This document shows positions 46,826-55,300 of a DNA stretch of 64,000 nucleotides, one piece after another (positions within the stretch are counted from its first letter, which is position 1; the number at the start of each line of letters is the position of its first letter). Where the stretch lies: NCBI RefSeq assembly GCF_002093665.1, contig NZ_MRWE01000003.1:1-64000 (forward strand). The letters run 5' to 3'. A program made the translations under genes and the position numbers. Source of the stretch: Rouxiella badensis (GTDB taxonomy: Bacteria; Pseudomonadota; Gammaproteobacteria; Enterobacterales; Enterobacteriaceae). The notes beneath the pieces were generated by a model, which saw only the letters and a list, made by a program, of their open reading frames with translations, searched no databases and had not been told where the DNA came from.

Positions 46826-47401
46826 ATGAAGGCAAGTTACCTCTTTGCTGTAGTGCTTAGCGCCCTTTTGTTACAAGGCTGTGTGGCCGCCGCCGTTGTC
46901 GGCGTGGCTGGCGTAGCAACAAAAACGGGTACCGACCCACGCACCGTGGGAACTCAGGTTGATGACACCACACTAGAGGCACGCGTCTCCAACGCCATCA
47001 ATGCCAATCAAGATTTGAAAAAGAAAGCCCGTATCGTGGCGACCGCCTATTCGGGCAAGGTGTTGCTGACCGGTCAGGCACCGACCGCAGATATGGCTAG
47101 CACTGCCAAACAAATAACGATGAAGGTAGACGGCGCAACAGACGTCTATAACGAAATCCGCCTCGGCAACCCGGTCAGTCTGGGAACGGCCTCGATGGAT
47201 ACCTGGATAACCACCAAAGTGCGTTCTCAGCTGTTGACCAGCGATCAGGTTAAATCGTCGAACGTGAAAGTGACGACTGAAAACGGCGAAGTCTTCCTGT
47301 TGGGTCTGGTGACTCAGGAAGAGGGTCAGGCAGCGGCTAAGATTGCCGCTGGCGTCAGCGGCGTCAAGCATGTCACGACGGCCTTTACCTACGTGAAATA
47401 A
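46826..47401 (+). CDS. dolP: Division- and outer-membrane-stress lipoprotein DolP (YraP)
   Basis: Outer-membrane lipoprotein with two BON domains, involved in envelope integrity and BAM function at division sites. Lipobox LLLQGC with Cys19; BON1 about 45-115 (TTLEARVSNAINANQDLKKKARI), BON2 about 120-190 (MDTWITTKVRSQLLTSDQVKSSNV). 191 residues as in E. coli. In E. coli it is in the sigma-E regulon. Strong bidirectional terminator follows. Confidence 0.96.
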   Translation: MKASYLFAVVLSALLLQGCVAAAVVGVAGVATKTGTDPRTVGTQVDDTTLEARVSNAINANQDLKKKARIVATAYSGKVLLTGQAPTADMASTAKQITMKVDGATDVYNEIRLGNPVSLGTASMDTWITTKVRSQLLTSDQVKSSNVKVTTENGEVFLLGLVTQEEGQAAAKIAAGVSGVKHVTTAFTYVK

Positions 47402-47418
47402 CCTCGCGTCGAGCAATA

Positions 47419-47448
47419 AAAAGGACAGCCCAGCAGGCTGTCCTTTTT
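47419..47448. terminator. Bidirectional terminator between dolP and mtgA
   Basis: AAAAAGGACAGCC-CAGCA-GGCTGTCCTTTTTT, a 10-base perfect stem with A and T tracts on both sides of two converging genes. Confidence 0.9.
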
Positions 47449-47466
47449 TATAACTTGGGAAAAGGC

Positions 47467-48198
47467 CTAACGCAGCGAGTGCTCGGTCAGGAAGCTATCG
47501 CCGCCGAGCTGGCTCATCTGCCTGAGGATCCACTGCTGGCGTCGAAGCACATAGGCGGACGGCGCATTCACCTTGAACAGGTGCGGATTCGGCAATACTG
47601 CGGCAAGCAGCGCAGCCTGTGAAGGTGTCAGGCGGCTGGCAGGCTTGTGGAAGAAGTGTTGGGCCGCTTCCTCAACACCGAAAATACCGTCACCAAACTC
47701 GACGATGTTGAGATAGACAGTCAGGATGCGCTTTTTGCCCCATACCGTTTCAATCCCTACCGTCAGCCCTGCCTCGAGACCTTTACGCAACCAACTGCGC
47801 CCGTCCCATAAAAATAAATTCTTGGCGGTCTGCTGGGAAAGCGTCGAAGCGCCACGAATATTAGCGTCTTCATCCTCATTGTGCGTGAGCGCCGCCTGAA
47901 TGGCACCCACGTCAAATCCCCAGTGCTCAGGGAATTTTTGATCCTCACCCGCCATGACGGCCAGCGCCATAGGTGAAGATATTTCATTCATCGGGACCCA
48001 ATCGGAGTGAGCAACGTAACCAAAGTCTCCGCTTAGCCAGGCTGAAACCTGTCTTTCCACCATGACGGCGGAGAACGGCACGGGCAAAAACTTGAAAAAT
48101 ACAATCCCGACTAACCAGAGGCTAACTAAAGCAATTATGCCTCTTTTTAACCAGATAAAGGGCCGATAAAACCGGGTCTTTTTAAAAGATTTAAGCAT
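47467..48198 (-). CDS. mtgA: Monofunctional peptidoglycan glycosyltransferase MtgA
   Basis: GT51 enzyme polymerising lipid II glycan strands at the inner membrane, found at the divisome in E. coli. One N-terminal membrane helix (about 20-42) and GT51 motifs: [14 protein letters not shown] (catalytic Glu in motif 1), [29 protein letters not shown] (motifs 2-3), [33 protein letters not shown]. From the ATG at 48198 it has 243 residues (E. coli 242); an ATG 7 codons upstream (48219) is possible and neither has a strong ribosome site. Confidence 0.94.
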   Translation of the reverse strand: MLKSFKKTRFYRPFIWLKRGIIALVSLWLVGIVFFKFLPVPFSAVMVERQVSAWLSGDFGYVAHSDWVPMNEISSPMALAVMAGEDQKFPEHWGFDVGAIQAALTHNEDEDANIRGASTLSQQTAKNLFLWDGRSWLRKGLEAGLTVGIETVWGKKRILTVYLNIVEFGDGIFGVEEAAQHFFHKPASRLTPSQAALLAAVLPNPHLFKVNAPSAYVLRRQQWILRQMSQLGGDSFLTEHSLR

Positions 48199-48989
48199 TC
48201 GATACAATCCATGACTCATCTGACCAACTTATCAATATCCACACTGAATCCGCGTATAAGGCTAGCTCTCTTTACTCATGACATGCTAACAATGCGGGTA
48301 TTGTGTGAGAAAAATCAGCACTTGTTGCGCAACAAACGTTTTCGCTGCCCAATGGCATCAAAGAGTTCCAGATTTTCCAAAGGGTTTCCCATTGCTTCTA
48401 ATGACACTTTTTTGGCTGTTAAATGACTAGTACAGCTGGACCACGTCCAAAATCAATATATTTACGTTTCTAATGTATCGACCTTTGGAAAATGAACAAA
48501 CGCTAATCATTCATGCTCCTTTTGGTTCGTTTCAAAAGGTGACTATATCGCCAAATTCGGCCTTAAATGTCACTTCCTCCCTGCCAAATCCTCCTGCTTC
48601 GAAGCAGAATCAAAAATGAAATTAATTCACCCTGACCGCGCTATTTCCACCTTGTAACCTGTTGACGCGATTCAGCCGGTGATATCAAATTTATGCCATT
48701 TATTACAGTAAGTTGCGCGGCATTTTTCACGATACATTCTGCTTCAAAAACAGTAATTACCAGACAATGAAGGATGAAAAGTGGTCGCTCAAACTATGAA
48801 CCCTCTCCAAAATCCACCCTATTGAGTAGTCACCCTGTAGATGAGATTGACCTTATTGAAAAATTCCTGCGATTAACGCTTGAACTTTTGTATAGACAAA
48901 GATTAATCTACATCACAGTTTTTAATGATTCTCGTAACAGATTCGCTGATATTTGTTATGTTGAGTAGATAAAGTTGTATTACACTTAC
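48199..48989. other. mtgA-arcZ gap where elbB is expected
   Basis: About 790 bases of AT-rich sequence. In E. coli elbB lies between mtgA and arcZ/arcB, but no ElbB-like residues are seen in any frame. A 64-codon ORF at 48774-48968 (MKSGRSNYEPSPKSTLLSSH...) has no recognisable relatives and its AAGG touches the ATG directly, so I do not call it a gene. The end presumably contains the arcZ promoter. Confidence 0.5.
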
Positions 48990-49110
48990 TTCTACTGAAT
49001 TACCAAGACCTGCGATTAATACCCTAAGTAAAACAATACGTGGGTTAACAATTTCCCTGGTGTTGGCGCAGTATTCGCGCACCCCGGCCTAGGCTGGGGT
49101 TATTTTTTTT
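48990..49110 (+). ncRNA. arcZ: ArcZ small regulatory RNA
   Basis: Hfq-dependent sRNA that activates rpoS translation and represses flagellar and other mRNAs. The conserved processed core is plain: ATTTCCCTGGTGTTGGCGCAG (from 49051) continuing through GTATTCGCGC, then the terminator stem ACCCC-GGCCTAGGC-TGGGGT and T tract (49081-49110). This follows E. coli ArcZ base for base over the seed. It is encoded opposite arcB and its terminator overlaps the arcB stop codon, the same layout as in E. coli. The 5' end is estimated from the 121-base E. coli length. Confidence 0.92.
49081..49110 (+). terminator. Terminator of arcZ
   Basis: ACCCCGGCCTAGGCTGGGGT hairpin followed by TATTTTTTTT on the plus strand. 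It forms the Hfq-binding 3' end of the sRNA and overlaps the 3' end of arcB. Confidence 0.9.
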
Positions 49111-51439
49111 CAGCTTCCGCTGCCCAGTCACGTAATGTTTGCACGTCGTTGCGCCATTCAAGCGTTAACTCATCAACCCAATCCTGCACGTTATCCCACC
49201 ACGCTGGAAGTGAAGGCGTCTGAATCTGTTGTGCTAGCTGTTGCAGATGTTTCAACCCAACCGAACCCGCCGCCCCTTTGATTTTGTGTGCCTCTTCGGC
49301 AATACCGTCCTGATCGCGCGCGGTCATGTTGGAGTCCAGCACCTCAAGGTAGCCCGGCATCATACGTTCAAACATGTCCACGCTCTGGTAGATGAGCTTT
49401 GAGCCCACCAGCTCGATGTACTGCTCCAGCATCGGGATATCCAGCAGTTCTTCATGGGTCTTCATGGCTTCTGACTCCTCTGGGGTGGATTCGTCTTCCG
49501 GCAGGTGATCCCAATACTGCTGGATCATTGCGGTCAACGCAGGAACCGACAGCGGCTTGCTCAGTACGTCATCGATACCGGCATCGAGGTACTCTTTTTT
49601 GTCTTTCAACACGTTGGCAGTCAGCGCCACCAGCGGCGGCAGCAGCGCTGCGGCGTATTTCTCGCGCAGGATACGCGCCACGTCCAATCCGGTCATGTCG
49701 GGCAGCTGAATGTCGAGTAACACCAGGTCAAACTCGTGCGGGTCAAACATCTCCAGCGCCTCGTGGCCGGTCATCGCCACCTCAACGCTGCTGCCCAGCT
49801 TCTCCAGCACCGAGCGCGCGACGATGACGTTCAGCTCGATATCTTCAACCAGCAGAATATTCAGCGCGGGAAGCGGCAGGATATCGTCTTCATCAATCTC
49901 TTTTTCCGGCTCGTCGAGCGACGGTGCACTCACGGTCAGCGTGAAGCACGACCCTTTGCCCAGCTCACTGCTGACGGTGATATCCCCCCCCATGCTCTGC
50001 GCCAGGCGTTTGGAGACCGCCAGACCAATTCCGGTCCCCGTCGCAGGCTTGCCGCCGTTCTGGTCCTTGACCTGATAATACATGGCAAAGATTTTGTCCT
50101 GCTCGTCCTGAGGAATGCCCATACCGGAGTCCTGCACTTCAAAGCACAGGCGATCGGCGAGGTCATGATGCACCCGCACCACTATCTCCCCTTTGTGGGT
50201 AAACTTCACGGCATTGCCAATCAGGTTCCACAGAATCTGACGCAGGCGCGTACCGTCGGTTATCAGCGTGTGCGGCAGCGGGACGTCAGGCTGCATCACG
50301 AACTTCAGTCCTTTAGGCTGCACCAGCAGGCCGGTCAGGTTCTCAAGTTCGGAGAGGAAGTCGGTGAAATTGACCGGGTTGTTGTCGAGCTGAACCTTGC
50401 GGCGCTCGAGTTTGTCCATCTCAATGATGTCATTGAAGATATTACCCAACGTAATGGCGCTAACGTGGATAGTCTTCAGATAGTTATGCTGTTCGTCGTT
50501 CAGCTCGGTATCGAGCAGGATACGGCTCAGGCCAACGATGCCATTCAGCGGCGTACGCAGCTCATGGCTGATCGTTGAGATAAAGGTGGTCTTCTCCCGG
50601 CTTGCGTTCTCCAGCGCGTCCTGGTAGCGCTTACGCTCGGTAATATCGCGTCCAAAGCCCATAAGCCCGTGACGTTTACCGATGCGGTCATAGAAAGGCA
50701 CTTTTCGCAGTTCGAAACAGGCCTTGCGACCATCGGGATAGACCAGCCACTGTTCGTAGGTCAACGCCACATTGTGACGGAACACCTTCTCGTCGGTCTC
50801 GATGACCTTCTCGGCGATATCCGGGGTATAGACGTCGTTCGGCGTCAGGCCTATCAGCTGCTTTTCGCTGAGGCCGGTCAACAGCTCCATCGCGCGGTTA
50901 CAGCCGGAGAACTCTTTGTCTTCATTACGGTAGTAAACCAGGTCCGGCGAAGCATCAAGGAACGAACGCAGCAAGGCAGACTGTTGGCTGAGCTCTATCT
51001 GCGCCTGTTCGCGGTGCTGCATTTCCAGCTTGAGTTTATCAACCACCGCCAGACGCGCCTCTTCGGCCTTGATACGGTCGGCAATTTCCTGATTCAGCTG
51101 GGCGATGTTTTCGGTCAGCTGCTCATTTAATTTCAGGTCGCGATAGCGCATCTCTTCGAGCTTGTCGACCAGACGCGTCAGGCGCTGGCGCGACTCCTCG
51201 AGCTGCTCTACCACCACGGAGAGGAAATAGACCGCCCACGGCGTAATAATCAGGCCGAAGAAGATAGAACGGACCACGTCGATACTTTCAACCTGGCCGC
51301 GCAGCAGCATGGTGACGGCCATTTGCACAATCATCGCCAGTACCACCAGCGCCGAGGCAAGCAACAGCGAAAAACGGACCAGCCCGAGCTTAACCATCAG
51401 GTCAACGTAGTACTGAGCAAGTAATCTGATTTGCTTCAT
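49100..51439 (-). CDS. arcB: Hybrid sensor kinase ArcB (aerobic respiration control)
   Basis: Senses quinone redox state and phosphorylates ArcA when respiration slows. The 779 residues keep E. coli numbering: two membrane helices (about 23-45, 57-77), coiled linker, PAS domain (about 155-265) with redox Cys180 and Cys241, HisKA His292 in STISHELRTPLNG, ATPase domain, receiver Asp576 (LVLLDIQLPD) and HPt His717 (EEAHKIKGAAGS). All phosphorelay residues are intact. AAGGAAAGG precedes the start. In E. coli ArcA represses arcZ and ArcZ destabilises arcB mRNA, and the antisense arrangement is preserved here. Confidence 0.99.
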   Translation of the reverse strand: MKQIRLLAQYYVDLMVKLGLVRFSLLLASALVVLAMIVQMAVTMLLRGQVESIDVVRSIFFGLIITPWAVYFLSVVVEQLEESRQRLTRLVDKLEEMRYRDLKLNEQLTENIAQLNQEIADRIKAEEARLAVVDKLKLEMQHREQAQIELSQQSALLRSFLDASPDLVYYRNEDKEFSGCNRAMELLTGLSEKQLIGLTPNDVYTPDIAEKVIETDEKVFRHNVALTYEQWLVYPDGRKACFELRKVPFYDRIGKRHGLMGFGRDITERKRYQDALENASREKTTFISTISHELRTPLNGIVGLSRILLDTELNDEQHNYLKTIHVSAITLGNIFNDIIEMDKLERRKVQLDNNPVNFTDFLSELENLTGLLVQPKGLKFVMQPDVPLPHTLITDGTRLRQILWNLIGNAVKFTHKGEIVVRVHHDLADRLCFEVQDSGMGIPQDEQDKIFAMYYQVKDQNGGKPATGTGIGLAVSKRLAQSMGGDITVSSELGKGSCFTLTVSAPSLDEPEKEIDEDDILPLPALNILLVEDIELNVIVARSVLEKLGSSVEVAMTGHEALEMFDPHEFDLVLLDIQLPDMTGLDVARILREKYAAALLPPLVALTANVLKDKKEYLDAGIDDVLSKPLSVPALTAMIQQYWDHLPEDESTPEESEAMKTHEELLDIPMLEQYIELVGSKLIYQSVDMFERMMPGYLEVLDSNMTARDQDGIAEEAHKIKGAAGSVGLKHLQQLAQQIQTPSLPAWWDNVQDWVDELTLEWRNDVQTLRDWAAEAEKK

Positions 51440-51624
51440 AGCCTTTCCTTGAGAAAAATCGTCTGTATCCCAGCATATTCGGAATAAAGTAGGGGGAAAT
51501 CATACCGCAAGTAGCGCGAACAGTGTCCGGGAGATTGTCCAAAAAATCGCATTGGAGACCGAATTTTTAGGGCTTGCACCCTACAGGAACGTGGGTTGGT
51601 GCAATGAATCAAAAGGGGGTGTTA

Positions 51625-51653
51625 TTGACTAATCCCGACCGCGCGATTATAAA
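51625..51653 (+). promoter_or_regulatory. Strong sigma-70-like promoter in arcB-gltB gap
   Basis: TTGACT, 17-base spacer, TATAAA. Transcription would start near 51660, about 690 bases ahead of gltB. About 30 bases later AGCCTTTAAAGGCT followed by a T-rich run (TTTATCTTTTC) could end a very short RNA or act as an attenuator. Confidence 0.5.
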
Positions 51654-52007
51654 TATCGCCCCGCCTTAAATCGCCAAGGCTCAGCCTTTAAAGGCTTTTA
51701 TCTTTTCTTTATTTCCCCTTTGCTGTCCCAGCGCCAAATACAAAGAATAACTATTCAGTATTACTGCAAATAAAGTCATTCTTTACACTATGAATAATTC
51801 TTATTATGCGTCCCCTGTTAGCACATTATTACGCTATGATTAAAAACAGCAATAAAGCACATCGCGGGCATAATTCGCAGAATAAAACGCTGGCAAACCA
51901 CCCCGCCCTAGCATGGTGCACAGATTTCGAGCTTGCACTACAGTGAGACAGCTCACAGTTACCCCCGTCTCCCACACTGTTATTATGGCTTCTAAAAAAC
52001 CATTTAT

Positions 52008-52021
52008 TTGATATTTATCAA
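52008..52021 (+). promoter_or_regulatory. Perfect FNR-type box upstream of gltB
   Basis: TTGAT-ATTT-ATCAA is an exact match to the FNR consensus TTGAT-N4-ATCAA, embedded in a 16-base palindrome (52007-52022). It is about 335 bases upstream of gltB and about 85-90 upstream of a candidate start site. Confidence 0.6.
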
Positions 52022-52068
52022 ATAGTTAAATCGCAAAAAGTGCCTTTTTACGGTCGGTCAACCCACAT

Positions 52069-52097
52069 TTGACCTACCCGCGCTTTCTCGCTAAGTT
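52069..52097 (+). promoter_or_regulatory. Candidate gltBD promoter
   Basis: TTGACC, 17-base spacer, TAAGTT. The predicted start near 52104 leaves a leader of about 245 bases before gltB. Prediction by pattern only; the Lrp sites known for E. coli gltB could not be assigned. Confidence 0.4.
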
Positions 52098-52348
52098 GGA
52101 AGTCCGCTGGAAGCACTCTTTATCAGTTAAGATCGATGAGCATACCACTCGTCATATTTATGCAGTAATTGAAGACTCCCTCATTAAAACAAGTCATATA
52201 CCACTTGTGAGAACCGTCACGAGGGGCCACTGACGGAGGATGTCAGCCAGAAACGCACCAATAGAGTGCGCTAAAACGCTGAATCAGCCGTTATTACGCT
52301 CCCTCGAAGTAGGTGTGAGAGTCTCGCAGAGCCTGGGGAGGTTCCGTT

Positions 52349-55300
52349 ATGTTATATGATGCATCCCACGAGAAGGATAACTGTGGTTTTGGCTTGATAG
52401 CCCATATTGAAGGCGAACCTAGCCATAAGGTCGTACGTACCGCCATTCATGGACTGGCACGCATGCAACACCGTGGCGCAATTCTTTCTGACGGAAAGAC
52501 TGGCGACGGTTGCGGCCTGTCATTGCAAAAACCGGATCGTTTCTTCCGGATGATCGCCGAAGAGCGCGGATGGCGCCTGGCGAAAAACTATGCCGTAGGC
52601 ATGATCTTCCTTAATAACGACGAGGAGCGCGCTGCTGAAAGCCGCCGCATCATCGAGGAAGAGATCCTGAACGAAACGCTGTCCGTTGTGGGCTGGCGTG
52701 ATGTCCCGACAAACCCAGACGTTCTCGGCTCGATTGCGCTCTCCTCCATGCCGCGCATCGAACAAATTTTTATCAACGCGCCTGCCGGTTGGCGTCCGCG
52801 TGATATGGAGCGCCGCCTGTACATGGCGCGCCGCCGCATTGAAAAACGCATCAGCGAGAGCGAAAACCCAGACAAAGAGTTTTACGTCTGTAGCTTCTCC
52901 AACGCGGTAAACATCTATAAAGGCCTGTGCATGCCGATTGACTTGCCGCGCTTTTATCTTGACCTGGCAGACCTGCGTCTGGAATCGGCCATTTGCCTGT
53001 TCCACCAGCGCTTCTCTACCAATACCGTGCCACGCTGGCCGCTGGCTCAGCCGTTCCGCTATCTGGCGCACAACGGTGAGATAAACACCATCACCGGTAA
53101 CCGCCAGTGGGCTCGCGCTCGTGCCTATAAATTCAAAACCCCGCTGATCCCCGATCTGCAGGACGCCTCACCGTTTGTGAATGAAACCGGTTCTGACTCG
53201 AGTTCATTGGACAACATGCTGGAGCTGTTCCTTGCGGGCGGTATGGACCTGCTGCGCGCTATGCGTCTGCTGGTTCCACCGGCCTGGCAGCAGAATCCGG
53301 ACATGGATCAAGACCTGCGTGCGTTCTTCGACTTCAACTCCATGCACATGGAGCCGTGGGACGGCCCAGCGGGCATCGTCATGTCAGACGGTCGCTACGC
53401 CGCCTGTAACCTTGACCGTAACGGCCTGCGCCCTGCGCGCTACGTCATTACCAAAGACAAACTGATCACCTGCGCCTCTGAAGTCGGTATCTGGGATTAT
53501 CAGCCAGACGAAGTGGTTGAGAAAGGCCGCGTGGGTCCGGGTGAGCTGATGGTTATCGATACCCGCAGTGGTAAAATTCACCACTCCGGCGAGACCGATA
53601 ACGATCTGAAGAGCCGCCATCCTTACAGAGAGTGGATGGAGAAAAACGTTCAGCGTCTGGTGCCGTTTGAAGACTTGCCTGCCGACCAGGTGGGTCAGCG
53701 CGAGCTGGACGACACGCAGCTCGAGACCTATCAGAAACAGTTCGCCTACAGCAGCGAAGAGCTGGATCAAATCCTGCGCGTGCTGGGTGAAAACGGTCAG
53801 GAAGCCGTCGGCTCAATGGGCGATGACACGCCGTTTGCCGTACTTTCCAGCCGCCCACGTATTATTTATGACTACTTCCGTCAGCAGTTTGCGCAGGTCA
53901 CCAACCCGCCAATCGACCCGCTGCGTGAAGCACACGTGATGTCACTGGCGACCAGCATTGGCCGTGAGATGAACGTGTTCTGCGAAGCCGAAGGTCAGGC
54001 ACACCGCCTGAGCTTTAAATCGCCGATCCTGCTTTATTCAGACTTTACTCAGTTGACCACGCTCGACAGCAAGTACTACCGCGCCGAGACGCTGGACCTG
54101 ACCTTCGATCCAGCCGAAATGGATATGGAGCAGTTCGTTCAGAAACTGTGTGACGAAGGCGAGCGTAAAGTGCGTGAAGGTGCCGTTCTGCTGGTGCTGT
54201 CCGACCGCAATATCGCGCCAAATCGCCTGCCGCTGCCTGCGCCTATGGCCGTGGGTGCATTGCAGTACCGTCTGGTTGAGAAGAACCTGCGCTGCGACGC
54301 CAACATCATTGTTGAAACCGCCAGTGCCCGCGATCCTCACCACTTCGCCGTGCTGCTGGGCTTCGGTGCCACCGCCGTTTACCCATACCTGGCCTATGAA
54401 ACACTGGCCAAGCTGGTCGACGCGCGCGTCATCGACAAAGATTACCGTGAAGTGATGCTGAACTACCGTAACGGCATCAACAAAGGTCTGTACAAGATCA
54501 TGTCCAAAATGGGCATCTCGACGATTGCTTCTTACCGCTGCGCACGTTTGTTCGAAGCCGTAGGCCTGCATAAAGACCTGAGCACTGCCTGTTTCCCAGG
54601 CGTTGTCAGCCGTATCGGCGGGGCAAGCTACAGCGATTTCCAGCAGGATCTACAGAACCTGTCCAAACGCGCCTGGCTGAAACGCAAGACGCTGGACAAC
54701 GGCGGTCTGCTCAAATACATGCACGGCGGCGAGTATCACGCTTACAACCCAGATGTCGTGCAGTCTCTGCAAACGGCAGTGAACAGCGGTGATTACGACG
54801 ACTACAAAAAGTACGCCAAGCTGGTTAACGAGCGTCCGGCCTCCATGCTGCGCGACATGCTTAAGATCACCCCTAAAGGCGAGCCTATCCCTGTCGATCA
54901 GGTTGAGCCAGCCGAAGGCCTGTTCACCCGTTTCGACTCGGCGGCGATGTCTATCGGCGCACTGAGCCCTGAGGCACACGAATCTCTGGCCGAAGCGATG
55001 AACGCTATCGGGGGTCGTTCCAACTCCGGTGAAGGCGGTGAAGACCCTGCGCGTTACGGCACGAACAAAGTGTCACGTATCAAGCAGGTGGCCTCCGGTC
55101 GCTTCGGTGTCACCCCGGCGTATCTGGTTAACGCCGACGTCATTCAGATTAAAGTGGCTCAGGGTGCAAAACCGGGCGAAGGCGGTCAGCTGCCGGGTGA
55201 TAAAGTCACCCCATACATCGCCAAGCTGCGTTATTCGGTGCCGGGCGTGACGCTGATTTCACCTCCGCCGCACCACGACATCTATTCAATCGAAGACCTG

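Larger units (their letters stand above)
51440..52348. other. Long arcB-gltB divergent region
   Basis: 909 bases with no convincing gene; E. coli has yhcC here. It holds a strong promoter-like sequence (51625-51653) followed by a hairpin (about 51690-51703), an inverted repeat TTGCACC/GGTGCAA (51574-51580, 51598-51604), a TGGTGCA...TTGCACT pair near 51914-51940, a perfect FNR-type box (52008-52021) and a candidate gltB promoter (52069-52097). The leader preceding gltB is unusually rich in signals. Confidence 0.55.

Noticed and set aside
48774-48968. 64-codon ORF between mtgA and arcZ
   Set aside because: No recognisable family; the purine-rich AAGG touches the ATG with no spacing; composition is like the surrounding non-coding DNA. 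Left as part of the intergenic entry.
52259-52348. Possible leader peptide ahead of gltB
   Set aside because: A GGAGG-like box and short frames exist, but no regulatory codon run, no terminator pair, and no conserved pattern that I can recognise.
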